Shown: positions 52,319 to 61,078 of the stretch, in pieces
Layout: every line of letters starts with the position of its first letter
How positions within the stretch are numbered: the stretch's first letter is position 1
NCBI GenBank assembly: GCA_036804505.1
Contig: DAIRSI010000011.1
Coordinates: forward strand, 41,569-105,568
From: Phocaeicola_A sp036804505
GTDB lineage: Bacteria; Bacteroidota; Bacteroidia; Bacteroidales; Bacteroidaceae
Direction of reading: 5' to 3'
DNA length: 64,000 bases
The notes under the pieces: model-generated
Databases searched by the model: none
Seen by the model: only the letters and a program-made list of their open reading frames with translations
Told to the model about the DNA's origin: nothing
Position numbers and translations under genes: made by a program

Positions 52319-54217
52319 TTGATTTTGAAAGGCGTAGGCATATTCTTTATTATTTCTTTTTTATTGTTTGCCTTTCTTTTATTAAAGAGAAAGAATAATA
52401 TCGCAGGTTACGCGTTCCAGACTTTTTTTTTATTTGCGGGAATGACAGTAACCGCTCTAACCATTGAAAGAAGTATATATAACTGGCCACATACCAGCAG
52501 GCTATATACGGGATTAATAATGGATACGCCTAAAGTCAAAAAACAATCTTATGCTTGTGTGGTAGAAGTCAAAGCTTTGTCGACAAGTCATGTTGATAGA
52601 TTCGTTCATAAAAAAGTAATTATATATATAGCGAAGGAAGCCAGAAGTAGAAAGTTAAGTGCGGGTGATTATATAAAGTTTATGGCAACCCTTAGACCAA
52701 TATCTCATACAGTAACCGTCGATGGGTTTGATTATGCCGATTACATGCTTTTGCAAGGAATTTCGGCTTCAGCTTTTGTCCAATCGGATTTGTGGAGATT
52801 GGAAAGTAGAGGTCACCTTCCTTTTGGGTATAAACAAGTACAGTCAGTAAAACAATGGGTACTTTCCCTCTATGAATATTGGTTTAAAGATCATAATGAA
52901 CTTTCAGTTTTGAAAGCACTTACTTTAGGCGTAAAAGATGATTTGACTTATGAACAGAAAACATTGTTTTCTGATGTAGGTGCAAGTCATTTATTGGCGC
53001 TATCGGGATTGCATTTAGGAATTTTATGTGGTTTGCTTAATTTTATGCTGTTTTTCCTATGGAGCTATCCTTGTCAGAAGATTAAAAATATCATTATACT
53101 TGTCATAGTTTGGCTGTTTGCCTTTATGATAGGCTTTCCAACTTCTATAGTTAGAGCTGCCGTGATGTTGACTGCTTTTTTTATTGTTAAAATGATAGAC
53201 AGAGAGCATTCCACAATCAACGCAATGTCTTGGGCGGCATTTTTCATTTTATTGTTCAGTCCTCTTTCTCTTTATGATGTAGGTTTTCAACTTTCTTTCT
53301 GTGCTGTTGCAGGAATACTTGTCATAGTTCCGGTACTCAATGATTTATGGACACCTAAAAATAAGTTTATCAGGTATTTTTATGGAATTATCACAGTTTC
53401 CACTGCCGCTCAAATAGGCGTATTTCCATTAGTCCTGTATCATTTTTCTACATTCCCGGTTTATTTCCTTATTACCAATTTGCTGGCAATTCCATTGGTC
53501 GCTTTAATTTTATGGCTAGCAGTTGCTTTATTAGTCGTGACGCCTGTAACTCAAGTTCAAGGTATAATAGCTGTTATGCTTTCGCGAACAATCAAGATTA
53601 TGAATTCGTATTTTACGGAAATAGCCAAATGGCCACATTCTATTATTGAATATAAAGTGACGATCATAGAATCTATTGGATTGGCTCTACTTGTGGTATC
53701 ACTCGTGATGCTTCTCAAGAACAGGAAGTTGAAATGGGCTTATATAAGTGTGATTTTGTTTTCTTTGTTTTCTGTTGGTCGCGCTTATTCTTTCTCAGTA
53801 TATTCTTCTTCACCATCCATACAATTTGGAATTGTTGAGAAAAAGGAAAGTTACATTAGATTTATTCAATCGAGAAATCATTGTGAATTGTATTGTATCA
53901 ATCATCCGAAAGTTAGTCTGTGTTTACCAAATAAGGAAGGCATCATTCGATTTCAAAAGAAAACTATCTGTGTGCTGTCAGATAAACGTTGGAGAAAATA
54001 CAGGAGCAGAAATCCTTTAAGGGTGGATTATTTGTATATTTCATCAGGTTACAGAGGGCATTTGGAAGAAATAGGGAAGTTGTTTGTTCCTAAAATTGTT
54101 ATTTTGGATTCTTCACTTAGTCAATCTAAAGAATTAATGTTGAAAAAGAAATGTGAGATCTTAAAAATACAATTAATCTCTCTTTCAGAAAAAGGAACTT
54201 GTCAATTTCCTGTTTAA
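52319..54217 (+). CDS. comEC: ComEC/Rec2-type DNA uptake channel protein
   Basis: The competence core is evident: LKALTLGVKDDLTYEQKTLF, DVGASHLLALSGLHLGILCG, FPTSIVRAAVMLTAFFIVKM, SPLSLYDVGFQLSFCAVAGI, and about ten hydrophobic segments. A DUF4131-like OB region lies at about residues 60-160. The C-terminal 100 residues are a short, diverged end without a full metallo-beta-lactamase domain. The 632 residues given start at the first standard start codon, a TTG. The open frame extends upstream to 52184 and encodes a likely first membrane helix (FAFPLILGIILGRIL), so the true start is probably earlier and non-ATG. Confidence 0.88.
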   Translation: MILKGVGIFFIISFLLFAFLLLKRKNNIAGYAFQTFFLFAGMTVTALTIERSIYNWPHTSRLYTGLIMDTPKVKKQSYACVVEVKALSTSHVDRFVHKKVIIYIAKEARSRKLSAGDYIKFMATLRPISHTVTVDGFDYADYMLLQGISASAFVQSDLWRLESRGHLPFGYKQVQSVKQWVLSLYEYWFKDHNELSVLKALTLGVKDDLTYEQKTLFSDVGASHLLALSGLHLGILCGLLNFMLFFLWSYPCQKIKNIIILVIVWLFAFMIGFPTSIVRAAVMLTAFFIVKMIDREHSTINAMSWAAFFILLFSPLSLYDVGFQLSFCAVAGILVIVPVLNDLWTPKNKFIRYFYGIITVSTAAQIGVFPLVLYHFSTFPVYFLITNLLAIPLVALILWLAVALLVVTPVTQVQGIIAVMLSRTIKIMNSYFTEIAKWPHSIIEYKVTIIESIGLALLVVSLVMLLKNRKLKWAYISVILFSLFSVGRAYSFSVYSSSPSIQFGIVEKKESYIRFIQSRNHCELYCINHPKVSLCLPNKEGIIRFQKKTICVLSDKRWRKYRSRNPLRVDYLYISSGYRGHLEEIGKLFVPKIVILDSSLSQSKELMLKKKCEILKIQLISLSEKGTCQFPV

Positions 54218-54232
54218 ATCAAAAAAAATGGC

Positions 54233-54241
54233 TAATTTTGC
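54233..54241 (+). promoter_or_regulatory. -7 box before the DHH phosphatase gene
   Basis: TAATTTTGC is a perfect -7 match, 18 bases before the ATG at 54259. It overlaps the end of the comEC region. No clear -33 box. Confidence 0.4.
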
Positions 54242-54258
54242 ACATTAATTTGTGGAAT

Positions 54259-55299
54259 ATGATAAAAGATGTATTGGAACAGTCCAAGGTAGATTTATTC
54301 AAGTCTTGGTGTGAAGAGGTAAATAATATTGTTATTGTAACCCATGTGTCTCCGGATGGTGATGCAATAGGTGCGTCTTTGGGTCTGGCCCAGTTCCTTA
54401 CGCAACAAGGAAAGTCTGTACAAATAATTGTACCTAATTCTTTTCCTGATTTTTTACGATGGCTAGAAGGTGCCAATCAAATACTTCTTTACGATAAGAA
54501 TAAAGAAAAAGCGGATTCGTATATAGAAAAAGCAGAACTTATATGCTGCTTGGATTTCAATGTGTTGAAAAGAATAGATGAGATGGAAGAATCAGTTGGA
54601 AAGGCTTCAGCGCGAAAGGTAATGCTTGATCATCATATGCATCCCGGCGATTTTTGTGATTTGACGTTGTCTTATCCAGAATTGACTTCTACATCAGAGG
54701 GTGTATTCAGACTCATTTATCGACTAAATGGTTCAGACGGAATTACAAAAAGTGGGGCAGAGGCGATTTATACAGGTATGATGACTGATACGGGAGGATT
54801 TACCTATAATTCTAATGTTCCCGATCTATATTTTATTATCATTCAACTATTGACGAAGGGAATAAATAAAGATCAAATATATAGAAATGTATATAATACA
54901 TATTCTGAAGATCGTTTGAGAATGGAGGGTTTTGTCCTTTATGAAAAGATGCAGGTCTTTCCGGAATTTAATGCATCCTTAATAACGCTTACAAATAAGG
55001 AATTGGAAAAGTTCAAGTATATAAAAGGAGATACAGAGGGTTTCGTAAATCTTCCATTATCTATAAATGGCGTTTGTTTTTCAACTTTTTTGAGAGAGGA
55101 TACGCAAAAAAAGATGATAAAGGTTTCTTTACGCTCGGTAGGCAGTTTCCCTTGCAATGAGGTAGCTAAGGAATTTTTTAATGGAGGAGGTCATCCGAAT
55201 GCATCCGGTGGCGAGGTGTATGGGACTATGGATGATGCTATTGAACTGTATAAAAGAGCTTTGATAAAGTTTCAAAATCTTTTAGTTAACAAAAAATAG
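54259..55299 (+). CDS. nrnA: DHH-family oligoribonuclease/pAp phosphatase (NrnA-like)
   Basis: 346 residues from MIKDVLEQSK; the upstream frame overlapping comEC is not conserved-looking. Motifs are VTHVSPDGDAIGASLG (Asp33, Asp35), LICCLDFN, VMLDHHMHPGDF (DHH), YTGMMTDTGGF and the DHHA1 end FFNGGGHPNASGGEV. NrnA-type enzymes degrade nanoRNA and 3'-phosphoadenosine-5'-phosphate. A -7 box just upstream suggests its own promoter. Confidence 0.92.
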   Translation: MIKDVLEQSKVDLFKSWCEEVNNIVIVTHVSPDGDAIGASLGLAQFLTQQGKSVQIIVPNSFPDFLRWLEGANQILLYDKNKEKADSYIEKAELICCLDFNVLKRIDEMEESVGKASARKVMLDHHMHPGDFCDLTLSYPELTSTSEGVFRLIYRLNGSDGITKSGAEAIYTGMMTDTGGFTYNSNVPDLYFIIIQLLTKGINKDQIYRNVYNTYSEDRLRMEGFVLYEKMQVFPEFNASLITLTNKELEKFKYIKGDTEGFVNLPLSINGVCFSTFLREDTQKKMIKVSLRSVGSFPCNEVAKEFFNGGGHPNASGGEVYGTMDDAIELYKRALIKFQNLLVNKK

Positions 55300-55351
55300 T
55301 TATAGAATTATAATTGAAAGAAAACATAACTTTAATTTGTCACGTATTTAT

Positions 55352-55360
55352 TACTTTTGC
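55352..55360 (+). promoter_or_regulatory. -7 box of the DUF4827-glmM pair
   Basis: TACTTTTGC is a perfect -7 match, 21 bases before the ATG at 55381. The -33 region is not clear. Confidence 0.45.
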
Positions 55361-55380
55361 AGACAGTTATAATATTGAAC

Positions 55381-56016
55381 ATGAAAAAAACAAATTTTAT
55401 ATTACTTATGATCTTGGCTTTGTCCTGGATGCTTCAGTCTTGTAATAATACTAAAAGTTATGCAGACATGAAGAAGGATGAACAAGCCGGTATCAGCAAA
55501 TTTATCACTGATAATAATATCAAAGTCATTTCTTTTGAGGATTTTGCATCGAAAGACAGCACAACGGATGTAAGTAAAAATGAATATGTATTATTCAAGG
55601 AGACTGGAGTCTATATGCAGATAGTTCGTAAAGGAGTGGGGCTAAAGCTGGGAAACGGTGACAGAGCCGAAGTCTTGGCCAGATACTTAGAAGTGAATTT
55701 GAATGAAGATGATACCATTTCTTCTAATATATACGGTTCCTATGTAACAAATCCCGACAGATTTACTGTCGTAAATTCGAATGGAACACTCACTGCTTCT
55801 TTTGATACCAGCGCTTTGATGTATAATACATATGGCAGCCAGTCTGTTCCAAGCGGATGGTTGGTGGCGTTGCCATATATCAGATTGGGCAGGTGGAGTA
55901 GTGAAGACGGTGTGGCTAAGGTAAAACTGATTGTTCCCCATGATCAGGGCCAGTCAACAGCTTCACAGTCTGTATATGCATGTTATTATGAGTTAACTTA
56001 TGAGTTAGGAAAATGA
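55381..56016 (+). CDS. DUF4827-type lipoprotein
   Basis: 211 residues from MKKTNFILLM; the frame extends 8 codons upstream but that part overlaps the -7 box. The lipobox is MLQSC (Cys about 21). The rest includes YVLFKETGVYMQIVRKGVG, GDRAEVLARYLEVNL and VPSGWLVALPYIRLGRW. This pattern is reminiscent of FKBP-type folds but with no clear active site. Its stop overlaps the glmM start by 4 bases, so the two are coupled. The role is unknown. Confidence 0.75.
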   Translation: MKKTNFILLMILALSWMLQSCNNTKSYADMKKDEQAGISKFITDNNIKVISFEDFASKDSTTDVSKNEYVLFKETGVYMQIVRKGVGLKLGNGDRAEVLARYLEVNLNEDDTISSNIYGSYVTNPDRFTVVNSNGTLTASFDTSALMYNTYGSQSVPSGWLVALPYIRLGRWSSEDGVAKVKLIVPHDQGQSTASQSVYACYYELTYELGK

Positions 56017-57401
56017 CCTTAATAAAATCTATTTCTGGAATTAGAGGAACAATCGGCGGACAGGTCGGAGACGGTTTGAATCCTCTGGACATCGTGAAGT
56101 TTACTTCAGCGTATGCCACATTTATTAGAAAAACGACCTCAGTTAAAACCAATAAAATAGTAGTCGGGAGGGATGCTCGCATCTCAGGCGAAATGGTGAA
56201 AAACGTAGTTTGCGGTACGTTGATGGGTATGGGCTTTGATGTTGTAAACATAGGCTTGGCCTCCACTCCAACAACAGAATTGGCGGTGACTATTGAAAAA
56301 GCCTGTGGAGGAATAATTCTTACTGCTAGCCATAATCCTAAACAATGGAATGCATTGAAACTTCTGAATGAGAAAGGTGAATTTTTGAATGCCTTTGAAG
56401 GAAATGAAGTCCTTAGAATTGCGAAAGCGGAAGAATTTCAATATGCAGAGGTTGATCATATTGGTAAATATAGTGAGGACCTTACAATGAATGAGAAACA
56501 TATTGAAAGAGTTCTAGCATTGGATTTAGTTGATGTTGAGGCTATTAAGAAAGCAGATTTCACAGTTGCGATAGATTGTGTAAATTCAGTTGGAGGCATT
56601 ATTCTTCCGGAATTGCTAACTTGTTTGGGCGTTTCGAAAATAGAAAAGCTGTATTGTGAGCCGACAGGTAATTTTCAGCATAATCCCGAACCTTTGGAAA
56701 AAAACCTGGGTGATATAATGGGCTTGATGAAAAAGGGCAATGCTGATGTTGCTTTCGTTGTAGATCCTGATGTTGACCGCTTGGCAATGATTTGTGAAAC
56801 GGGAGAAATGTATGGAGAAGAATATACGCTAGTTTCAGTTGCCGATTATGTATTGAAGCATACTCCCGGAAATACAGTCTCAAATTTGAGTTCTACGCGT
56901 GCTTTGCGTGATGTCACACGTAAATACGGACAACAATATGCGGCAGCAGCTGTTGGTGAAGTCAACGTTGTTACCAAAATGAAAGAAACACATGCTGTGA
57001 TTGGTGGAGAAGGAAATGGTGGGGTTATATATCCTGCTTGTCATTACGGACGTGATGCATTGGTTGGCATTGCCTTATTCTTGAGTCATTTGGCACATGA
57101 AGGTAAGAAAGTCAGCGAGCTTCGTGCTACTTATCCATCTTATAGTATAGCAAAGAACCGCATTGATCTCACACCGGATACTGATGTAGATGCCATTCTA
57201 GCTAAAGTGAAAGAACTCTATAAGAATGAGGAAATCAATGATATTGATGGCGTCAAAATTGATTTCGTTGATAAATGGGTTCATTTGCGTAAAAGTAACA
57301 CTGAACCAATAATCCGCGTATATTCCGAGGCCAAATCTATGGATGAAGCGGATAAGTTAGGTAAAGAGATTATGAATGTCGTTTATGACATGACAAAATA
57401 A
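56013..57401 (+). CDS. glmM: Phosphoglucosamine mutase (phosphohexomutase family)
   Basis: 462 residues of the alpha-D-phosphohexomutase family. The phosphoserine loop is TASHNPKQWNAL (Ser106), the Mg2+ loop is VVDPDVDRLAM, the sugar-binding loop is GGEGNGGVIYP and the phosphate site is RKSNTEPIIRVYSEA. GlmM makes glucosamine-1-P for UDP-GlcNAc and hence peptidoglycan and LPS. Bacteroides often annotate this protein as a general phosphoglucomutase/mannomutase, which remains possible. It overlaps the DUF4827 gene by 4 bases and converges on hemW. Confidence 0.9.
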   Translation: MTLIKSISGIRGTIGGQVGDGLNPLDIVKFTSAYATFIRKTTSVKTNKIVVGRDARISGEMVKNVVCGTLMGMGFDVVNIGLASTPTTELAVTIEKACGGIILTASHNPKQWNALKLLNEKGEFLNAFEGNEVLRIAKAEEFQYAEVDHIGKYSEDLTMNEKHIERVLALDLVDVEAIKKADFTVAIDCVNSVGGIILPELLTCLGVSKIEKLYCEPTGNFQHNPEPLEKNLGDIMGLMKKGNADVAFVVDPDVDRLAMICETGEMYGEEYTLVSVADYVLKHTPGNTVSNLSSTRALRDVTRKYGQQYAAAAVGEVNVVTKMKETHAVIGGEGNGGVIYPACHYGRDALVGIALFLSHLAHEGKKVSELRATYPSYSIAKNRIDLTPDTDVDAILAKVKELYKNEEINDIDGVKIDFVDKWVHLRKSNTEPIIRVYSEAKSMDEADKLGKEIMNVVYDMTK

Positions 57402-57407
57402 AATCAG

Positions 57408-58541
57408 TTAGTCATCCACCCAGAGCAAGTCACTCATTATTCCATCGGAGATGAAGATACCCTTTCGGGTTAATTTCATTATGCCGTCTTTTATTTCCAG
57501 AGTGCCTTGCTCTATGTGGTTTCTTGCCATTTTGAGGCAATAATCGTAGAATTTCCTCCCAAATATTTCCATAAGTTTGTCAAGGTTCATACCCCATGAA
57601 GTTCTCAATCGGGTAATGATGTAATCGTTATAGCGCATAGCTTCGTTTAATGTCTCCAATTCAAATATAGGAGTCCTTTCTTTAATTCCTTTCATGTATT
57701 TATTCAGCGATGCTACATTCCATTGACGTGTTTTACCGTTGTAAGAATGGGCAGAAGGTCCACAACCCAAATATTTTTCTCCAGTCCAGTAACTGGAATT
57801 ATGCTTTGAGTATTTTCCCGGTTGGCAAAAGTTGGAAATTTCATAATGTTCGTAACCTGCCGCATTCATCTTATCAATCAAATAGTTGAACATGCGAAGA
57901 CTCAAGCTTTCATCGGCCTCTTCAATTGCATGTTTCTCTCGCAGATTCCACAGCTCAGTTCCTTCTTCATAAATTAGACTATAAGCCGAAAGATGTTCAG
58001 GTTTCAGTGCAATAGCCTTTTCTACATCTTCTTTCCAATCGGTCAGCGATTCTCCGGGCAAACCATATATCAAGTCAATGCTGATATTATCAAAGCCGGC
58101 ATTGCGACAATCTTCATAGGCTTTTATAGCTTGTCTGGCCGTGTGGCGTCGATTTATAATTTTTAAAATTCTCTCTTGAAAAGTCTGTATACCAATACTG
58201 ATACGGTTGAACGGCAGATTACGAAGACTGGAAATATATTCAAGCGTGAGATCATCAGGATTAGCTTCTATTGTTATTTCCGCTTCTGATACGACAATGA
58301 ATTCGTTATATATTATTTTGAATAAAGTATTTAATTTATCAAAAGATATCTGGGTCGGTGTACCACCTCCTAAATATATGGTTTTTATTTTTTCTCCTTG
58401 AATGTAATTTTTTCTGATTTTCAGTTCTTCACCTAGTGCATCCATGTATATTTCTTTCATTGCAGACTGGGTCGTTGAATAAAAATCACAGTATATGCAA
58501 CGCTTTTTACAAAAAGGAATGTGTATATATATTCCAGCCAT
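57408..58541 (-). CDS. hemW: HemW-type radical SAM heme chaperone
   Basis: 377 residues. The radical SAM cluster is HIPFCKKRCIYCDFYS (Cys11, Cys15, Cys18), followed by TIYLGGGTPTQIS, EITIEANPDDLT, RISIGIQTFQERIL and NISIDLIYGLPGES. The length and the single CxxxCxxC cluster without the HemN-specific extra Cys favour HemW over coproporphyrinogen dehydrogenase HemN. HemW binds heme and delivers it to respiratory enzymes. The stop is 6 bases from the convergent glmM stop, with no clear hairpin between. Confidence 0.9.
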   Translation of the reverse strand: MAGIYIHIPFCKKRCIYCDFYSTTQSAMKEIYMDALGEELKIRKNYIQGEKIKTIYLGGGTPTQISFDKLNTLFKIIYNEFIVVSEAEITIEANPDDLTLEYISSLRNLPFNRISIGIQTFQERILKIINRRHTARQAIKAYEDCRNAGFDNISIDLIYGLPGESLTDWKEDVEKAIALKPEHLSAYSLIYEEGTELWNLREKHAIEEADESLSLRMFNYLIDKMNAAGYEHYEISNFCQPGKYSKHNSSYWTGEKYLGCGPSAHSYNGKTRQWNVASLNKYMKGIKERTPIFELETLNEAMRYNDYIITRLRTSWGMNLDKLMEIFGRKFYDYCLKMARNHIEQGTLEIKDGIMKLTRKGIFISDGIMSDLLWVDD

Positions 58542-58569
58542 GATGGATTCTGCTTTGTTTTGTTCTTTT

Positions 58570-58578
58570 GCAAATTTA
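58570..58578 (-). promoter_or_regulatory. -7 box of hemW
   Basis: Read on the minus strand, TAAATTTGC (58578-58570) is a perfect -7 match, 28 bases before the hemW ATG. Confidence 0.4.
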
Positions 58579-58663
58579 CAAAGATTTTGATAAACTGTTT
58601 ATTTAAGACAGTATCGATTATTTGAATATGCTCAAAAACATAGTTTAGTAACACGAGTAAATA

Positions 58664-58695
58664 ATTGCTTTTCTAACTAAAATTATCTAATTTGC
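58664..58695 (+). promoter_or_regulatory. Possible activator-dependent promoter of the EF-G2 gene
   Basis: ATTG (58664-58667), 19 bases, then CTAATTTGC (58687-58695), which keeps TTTGC but lacks the leading TA. A poor -7 box would fit a gene needing an activator. In B. thetaiotaomicron fusA2 depends on the regulator Cur; I could not identify a Cur site here. Confidence 0.3.
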
Positions 58696-58732
58696 GTCCC
58701 GTTTTAAGTTTATTATTTAATCATATATAACT

Positions 58733-60889
58733 ATGAAAGTATATCAAACAAATGAAATCAAAAACATTGCACTTTTAGGCAATGATGGAGCGGGAAAAAC
58801 CACACTCACAGAGTCTTTGCTCTTTGAGGGTGGTATCATAAAACGTCGTGGTAGAATTACTGCCAAAAACACGGTAAGTGATTATTTCCCAGTTGAACAG
58901 GAGTACGGCTATTCTGTCTTTTCAACAGTTTTTCATGTTGAGTGGAATGGAAAGAAATTGAATATAATTGATTGCCCGGGAAGTGACGACTTTGTGGGTG
59001 CAGCCATCACAGCTTTAAATGTGACCGATACAGCTATTTTGCTTTTAAACGGTCAGTATGGTGTAGAAGTAGGAACACAAAACCATTTCAGATACACGGA
59101 AAAATTGGGTAAACCGGTTATATTCCTTGTGAATCAATTGGACAACGAAAAATGTGATTTTGATCATCTTGTTGAACAGTTAAGAAGTATCTATGGCAGT
59201 AAGGTCGTTCAGATTCAGTATCCATTGGAAACGGGCCCGAATTTCAATTCATTGATTGATGTTCTTTTGATGAAGAAATATTCTTGGAAACCGGAAGGTG
59301 GAGAACCTACCATTGAGGAAATTCCTGCTGATCAGATGGAGAAAGCAATGGAATTACATAAAACTTTAGTGGAGGCTGCTGCTGAAAATGACGAATCTTT
59401 GATGGAAAAATTCTTTGAGAGTGAGTCTTTGAGCGAAGATGAAATGCGGGAAGGCATCCGTAAGGGTTTAGCTGCACGGAGTATGTTCCCTGTTTTCTGT
59501 GTTTGTGCAGGTAAGGATATGGGAGTTCGTCGTTTGATGGAGTTCTTGGGAAATGTAGTTCCTTTTGTAAACGAAATGCCTCCTTTGCATAATACTCGTG
59601 GAGAAGTCGTAGTTCCTGATGCTAATGGCCCTGCGTCTCTCTATTTCTTTAAAACTGCTGTTGAACCTCATATTGGTGAGGTGCAGTATTTTAAGGTGAT
59701 GAGCGGAAAGGTACACGAAGGAGACGATTTGACAAATGCAGATCGTGGTTCCAAAGAAAGAATCGCCCAGCTTTATGCTTGTGCAGGTGCTACCAGAATC
59801 AAGGTGGACGAGTTCGTAGCCGGTGATATAGGTTGTACTGTGAAATTGAAAGATGTTCACACAGGCAATACATTGAACGGTAAGGATTGTGATAATCGCT
59901 TTAATTTCATTAAGTATCCCAATTCTAAATTTTCTCGTGCTATCAAGGCTGTCAATGAACCCGAAACTGAAAAGATGATGGCCATTCTTAATAGAATGCG
60001 TGAAGAGGATCCTACTTGGGAAATTGAACAATCTAAAGAACTTCGTCAGACAATTGTTCGTGGTCAAGGTGAATTCCATTTACGTACTTTGAAATGGCGT
60101 TTGGAGAATAATGAGAAAATGTTGATTAAGTTCGAAGAACCAAGAATCCCATATCGTGAAACAATTACCAAAGCGGCACGTGCTGATTATCGTCATAAGA
60201 AACAATCGGGTGGTGCCGGACAGTTCGGTGAAGTTCATTTGATAGTAGAACCTTATTATGAGGGCATGCCGGCTCCGGATATTTATAAATTCAACGGGCA
60301 GGAATACAAGATTGTAACAAGGGGTACAGATGTATTCAATCTCGAATGGGGAGGCAAATTGGTCTTTATAAATAGTATCGTGGGAGGTGCCATCGATGCA
60401 CGTTTCATTCCTGCTATTGAAAAAGGTATTATGCAGAGAATGGAGCAAGGGCCGTTAACGGGTTCATATGCAAGAGATGTTCGTGTAATTATTTACGACG
60501 GTAAAATGCACCCGGTTGATTCTAACGAAGTCTCATTTATGTTGGCAGGTAGAAATGCTTTTAGTGAAGCATTCAAGAATGCAGGACCAAAAATCCTGGA
60601 GCCAATCTATGATGTGGAAGTATTCGTTCCTTCAGATAGGATGGGCGATGTAATGAGTGATCTTCAAGGCCGTCGTGCCATGATTATGGGAATGAGTAGT
60701 GAAAATGGATATGAAAAGCTTGCTGCTAAAGTTCCATTGAAGGAGATGTCTTCCTATTCGACTTCTTTGAGCTCCCTGACAGGTGGCCGCGCCTCTTTCA
60801 CTATGAAGTTTGCAAGTTATGAATTGGTTCCTTCTGATGTACAGGATAAACTGATGAAAGAATTTGAAGCAACTCAGAAAGAAGATTGA
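58733..60889 (+). CDS. fusA2: EF-G2-type elongation factor paralogue with altered GTPase motifs
   Basis: 718 residues with all EF-G domains. The GTPase motifs depart from normal EF-G. G1 is GNDGAGKTT (16-24) instead of GHIDHGKTT, the switch region is VEQEYGYSVFST rather than ERGITI, G3 is DCPGSDDF with Ser84 where the catalytic His should be, and G4 is NQLD (134-137) instead of NKxD. Domain IV (GQFGEVHLIVEPY, FINSIVGGAIDARFIPAIEK) and domain V are intact. This matches the Bacteroides EF-G2, reported to support translation without GTPase activity. It is followed by a strong terminator. Confidence 0.93.
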   Translation: MKVYQTNEIKNIALLGNDGAGKTTLTESLLFEGGIIKRRGRITAKNTVSDYFPVEQEYGYSVFSTVFHVEWNGKKLNIIDCPGSDDFVGAAITALNVTDTAILLLNGQYGVEVGTQNHFRYTEKLGKPVIFLVNQLDNEKCDFDHLVEQLRSIYGSKVVQIQYPLETGPNFNSLIDVLLMKKYSWKPEGGEPTIEEIPADQMEKAMELHKTLVEAAAENDESLMEKFFESESLSEDEMREGIRKGLAARSMFPVFCVCAGKDMGVRRLMEFLGNVVPFVNEMPPLHNTRGEVVVPDANGPASLYFFKTAVEPHIGEVQYFKVMSGKVHEGDDLTNADRGSKERIAQLYACAGATRIKVDEFVAGDIGCTVKLKDVHTGNTLNGKDCDNRFNFIKYPNSKFSRAIKAVNEPETEKMMAILNRMREEDPTWEIEQSKELRQTIVRGQGEFHLRTLKWRLENNEKMLIKFEEPRIPYRETITKAARADYRHKKQSGGAGQFGEVHLIVEPYYEGMPAPDIYKFNGQEYKIVTRGTDVFNLEWGGKLVFINSIVGGAIDARFIPAIEKGIMQRMEQGPLTGSYARDVRVIIYDGKMHPVDSNEVSFMLAGRNAFSEAFKNAGPKILEPIYDVEVFVPSDRMGDVMSDLQGRRAMIMGMSSENGYEKLAAKVPLKEMSSYSTSLSSLTGGRASFTMKFASYELVPSDVQDKLMKEFEATQKED

Positions 60890-60909
60890 CATTGTTAAAT
60901 ATTTAATTA

Positions 60910-60949
60910 AAAAAGCTGTCTTAAACTATATATTTAAGGCAGCTTTTTT
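60910..60949 (+). terminator. Intrinsic terminator of the EF-G2 gene
   Basis: A 16-bp stem with one G-U pair (60910-60925 with 60933-60948), a 7-base loop and T-rich 3' end. Confidence 0.9.
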
Positions 60950-61065
60950 GCTTTATTATAATTATATAGTTAATAAAATATCAACTATAAATATTATTAC
61001 AGTTAAAATTAAAAAAAATAGGAGAAATATTACGTAATTAATTAGGATTTTACTTTTAACGTTGT

Positions 61066-61073
61066 TAATTTTG
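61066..61073 (+). promoter_or_regulatory. -7 box of rprXY, very close to the start codon
   Basis: TAATTTTG fits TAnnTTTG and ends 5 bases before the rprX ATG at 61079. Transcription would start at or next to the ATG, giving a leaderless or nearly leaderless mRNA. The -33 region is weak. Confidence 0.35.
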
Positions 61074-61078
61074 TTCGC

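Noticed and set aside
59468..60079. 203-codon open frame antisense to the EF-G2 gene
   Set aside because: It is a shadow of the conserved EF-G coding sequence with no recognisable protein features.
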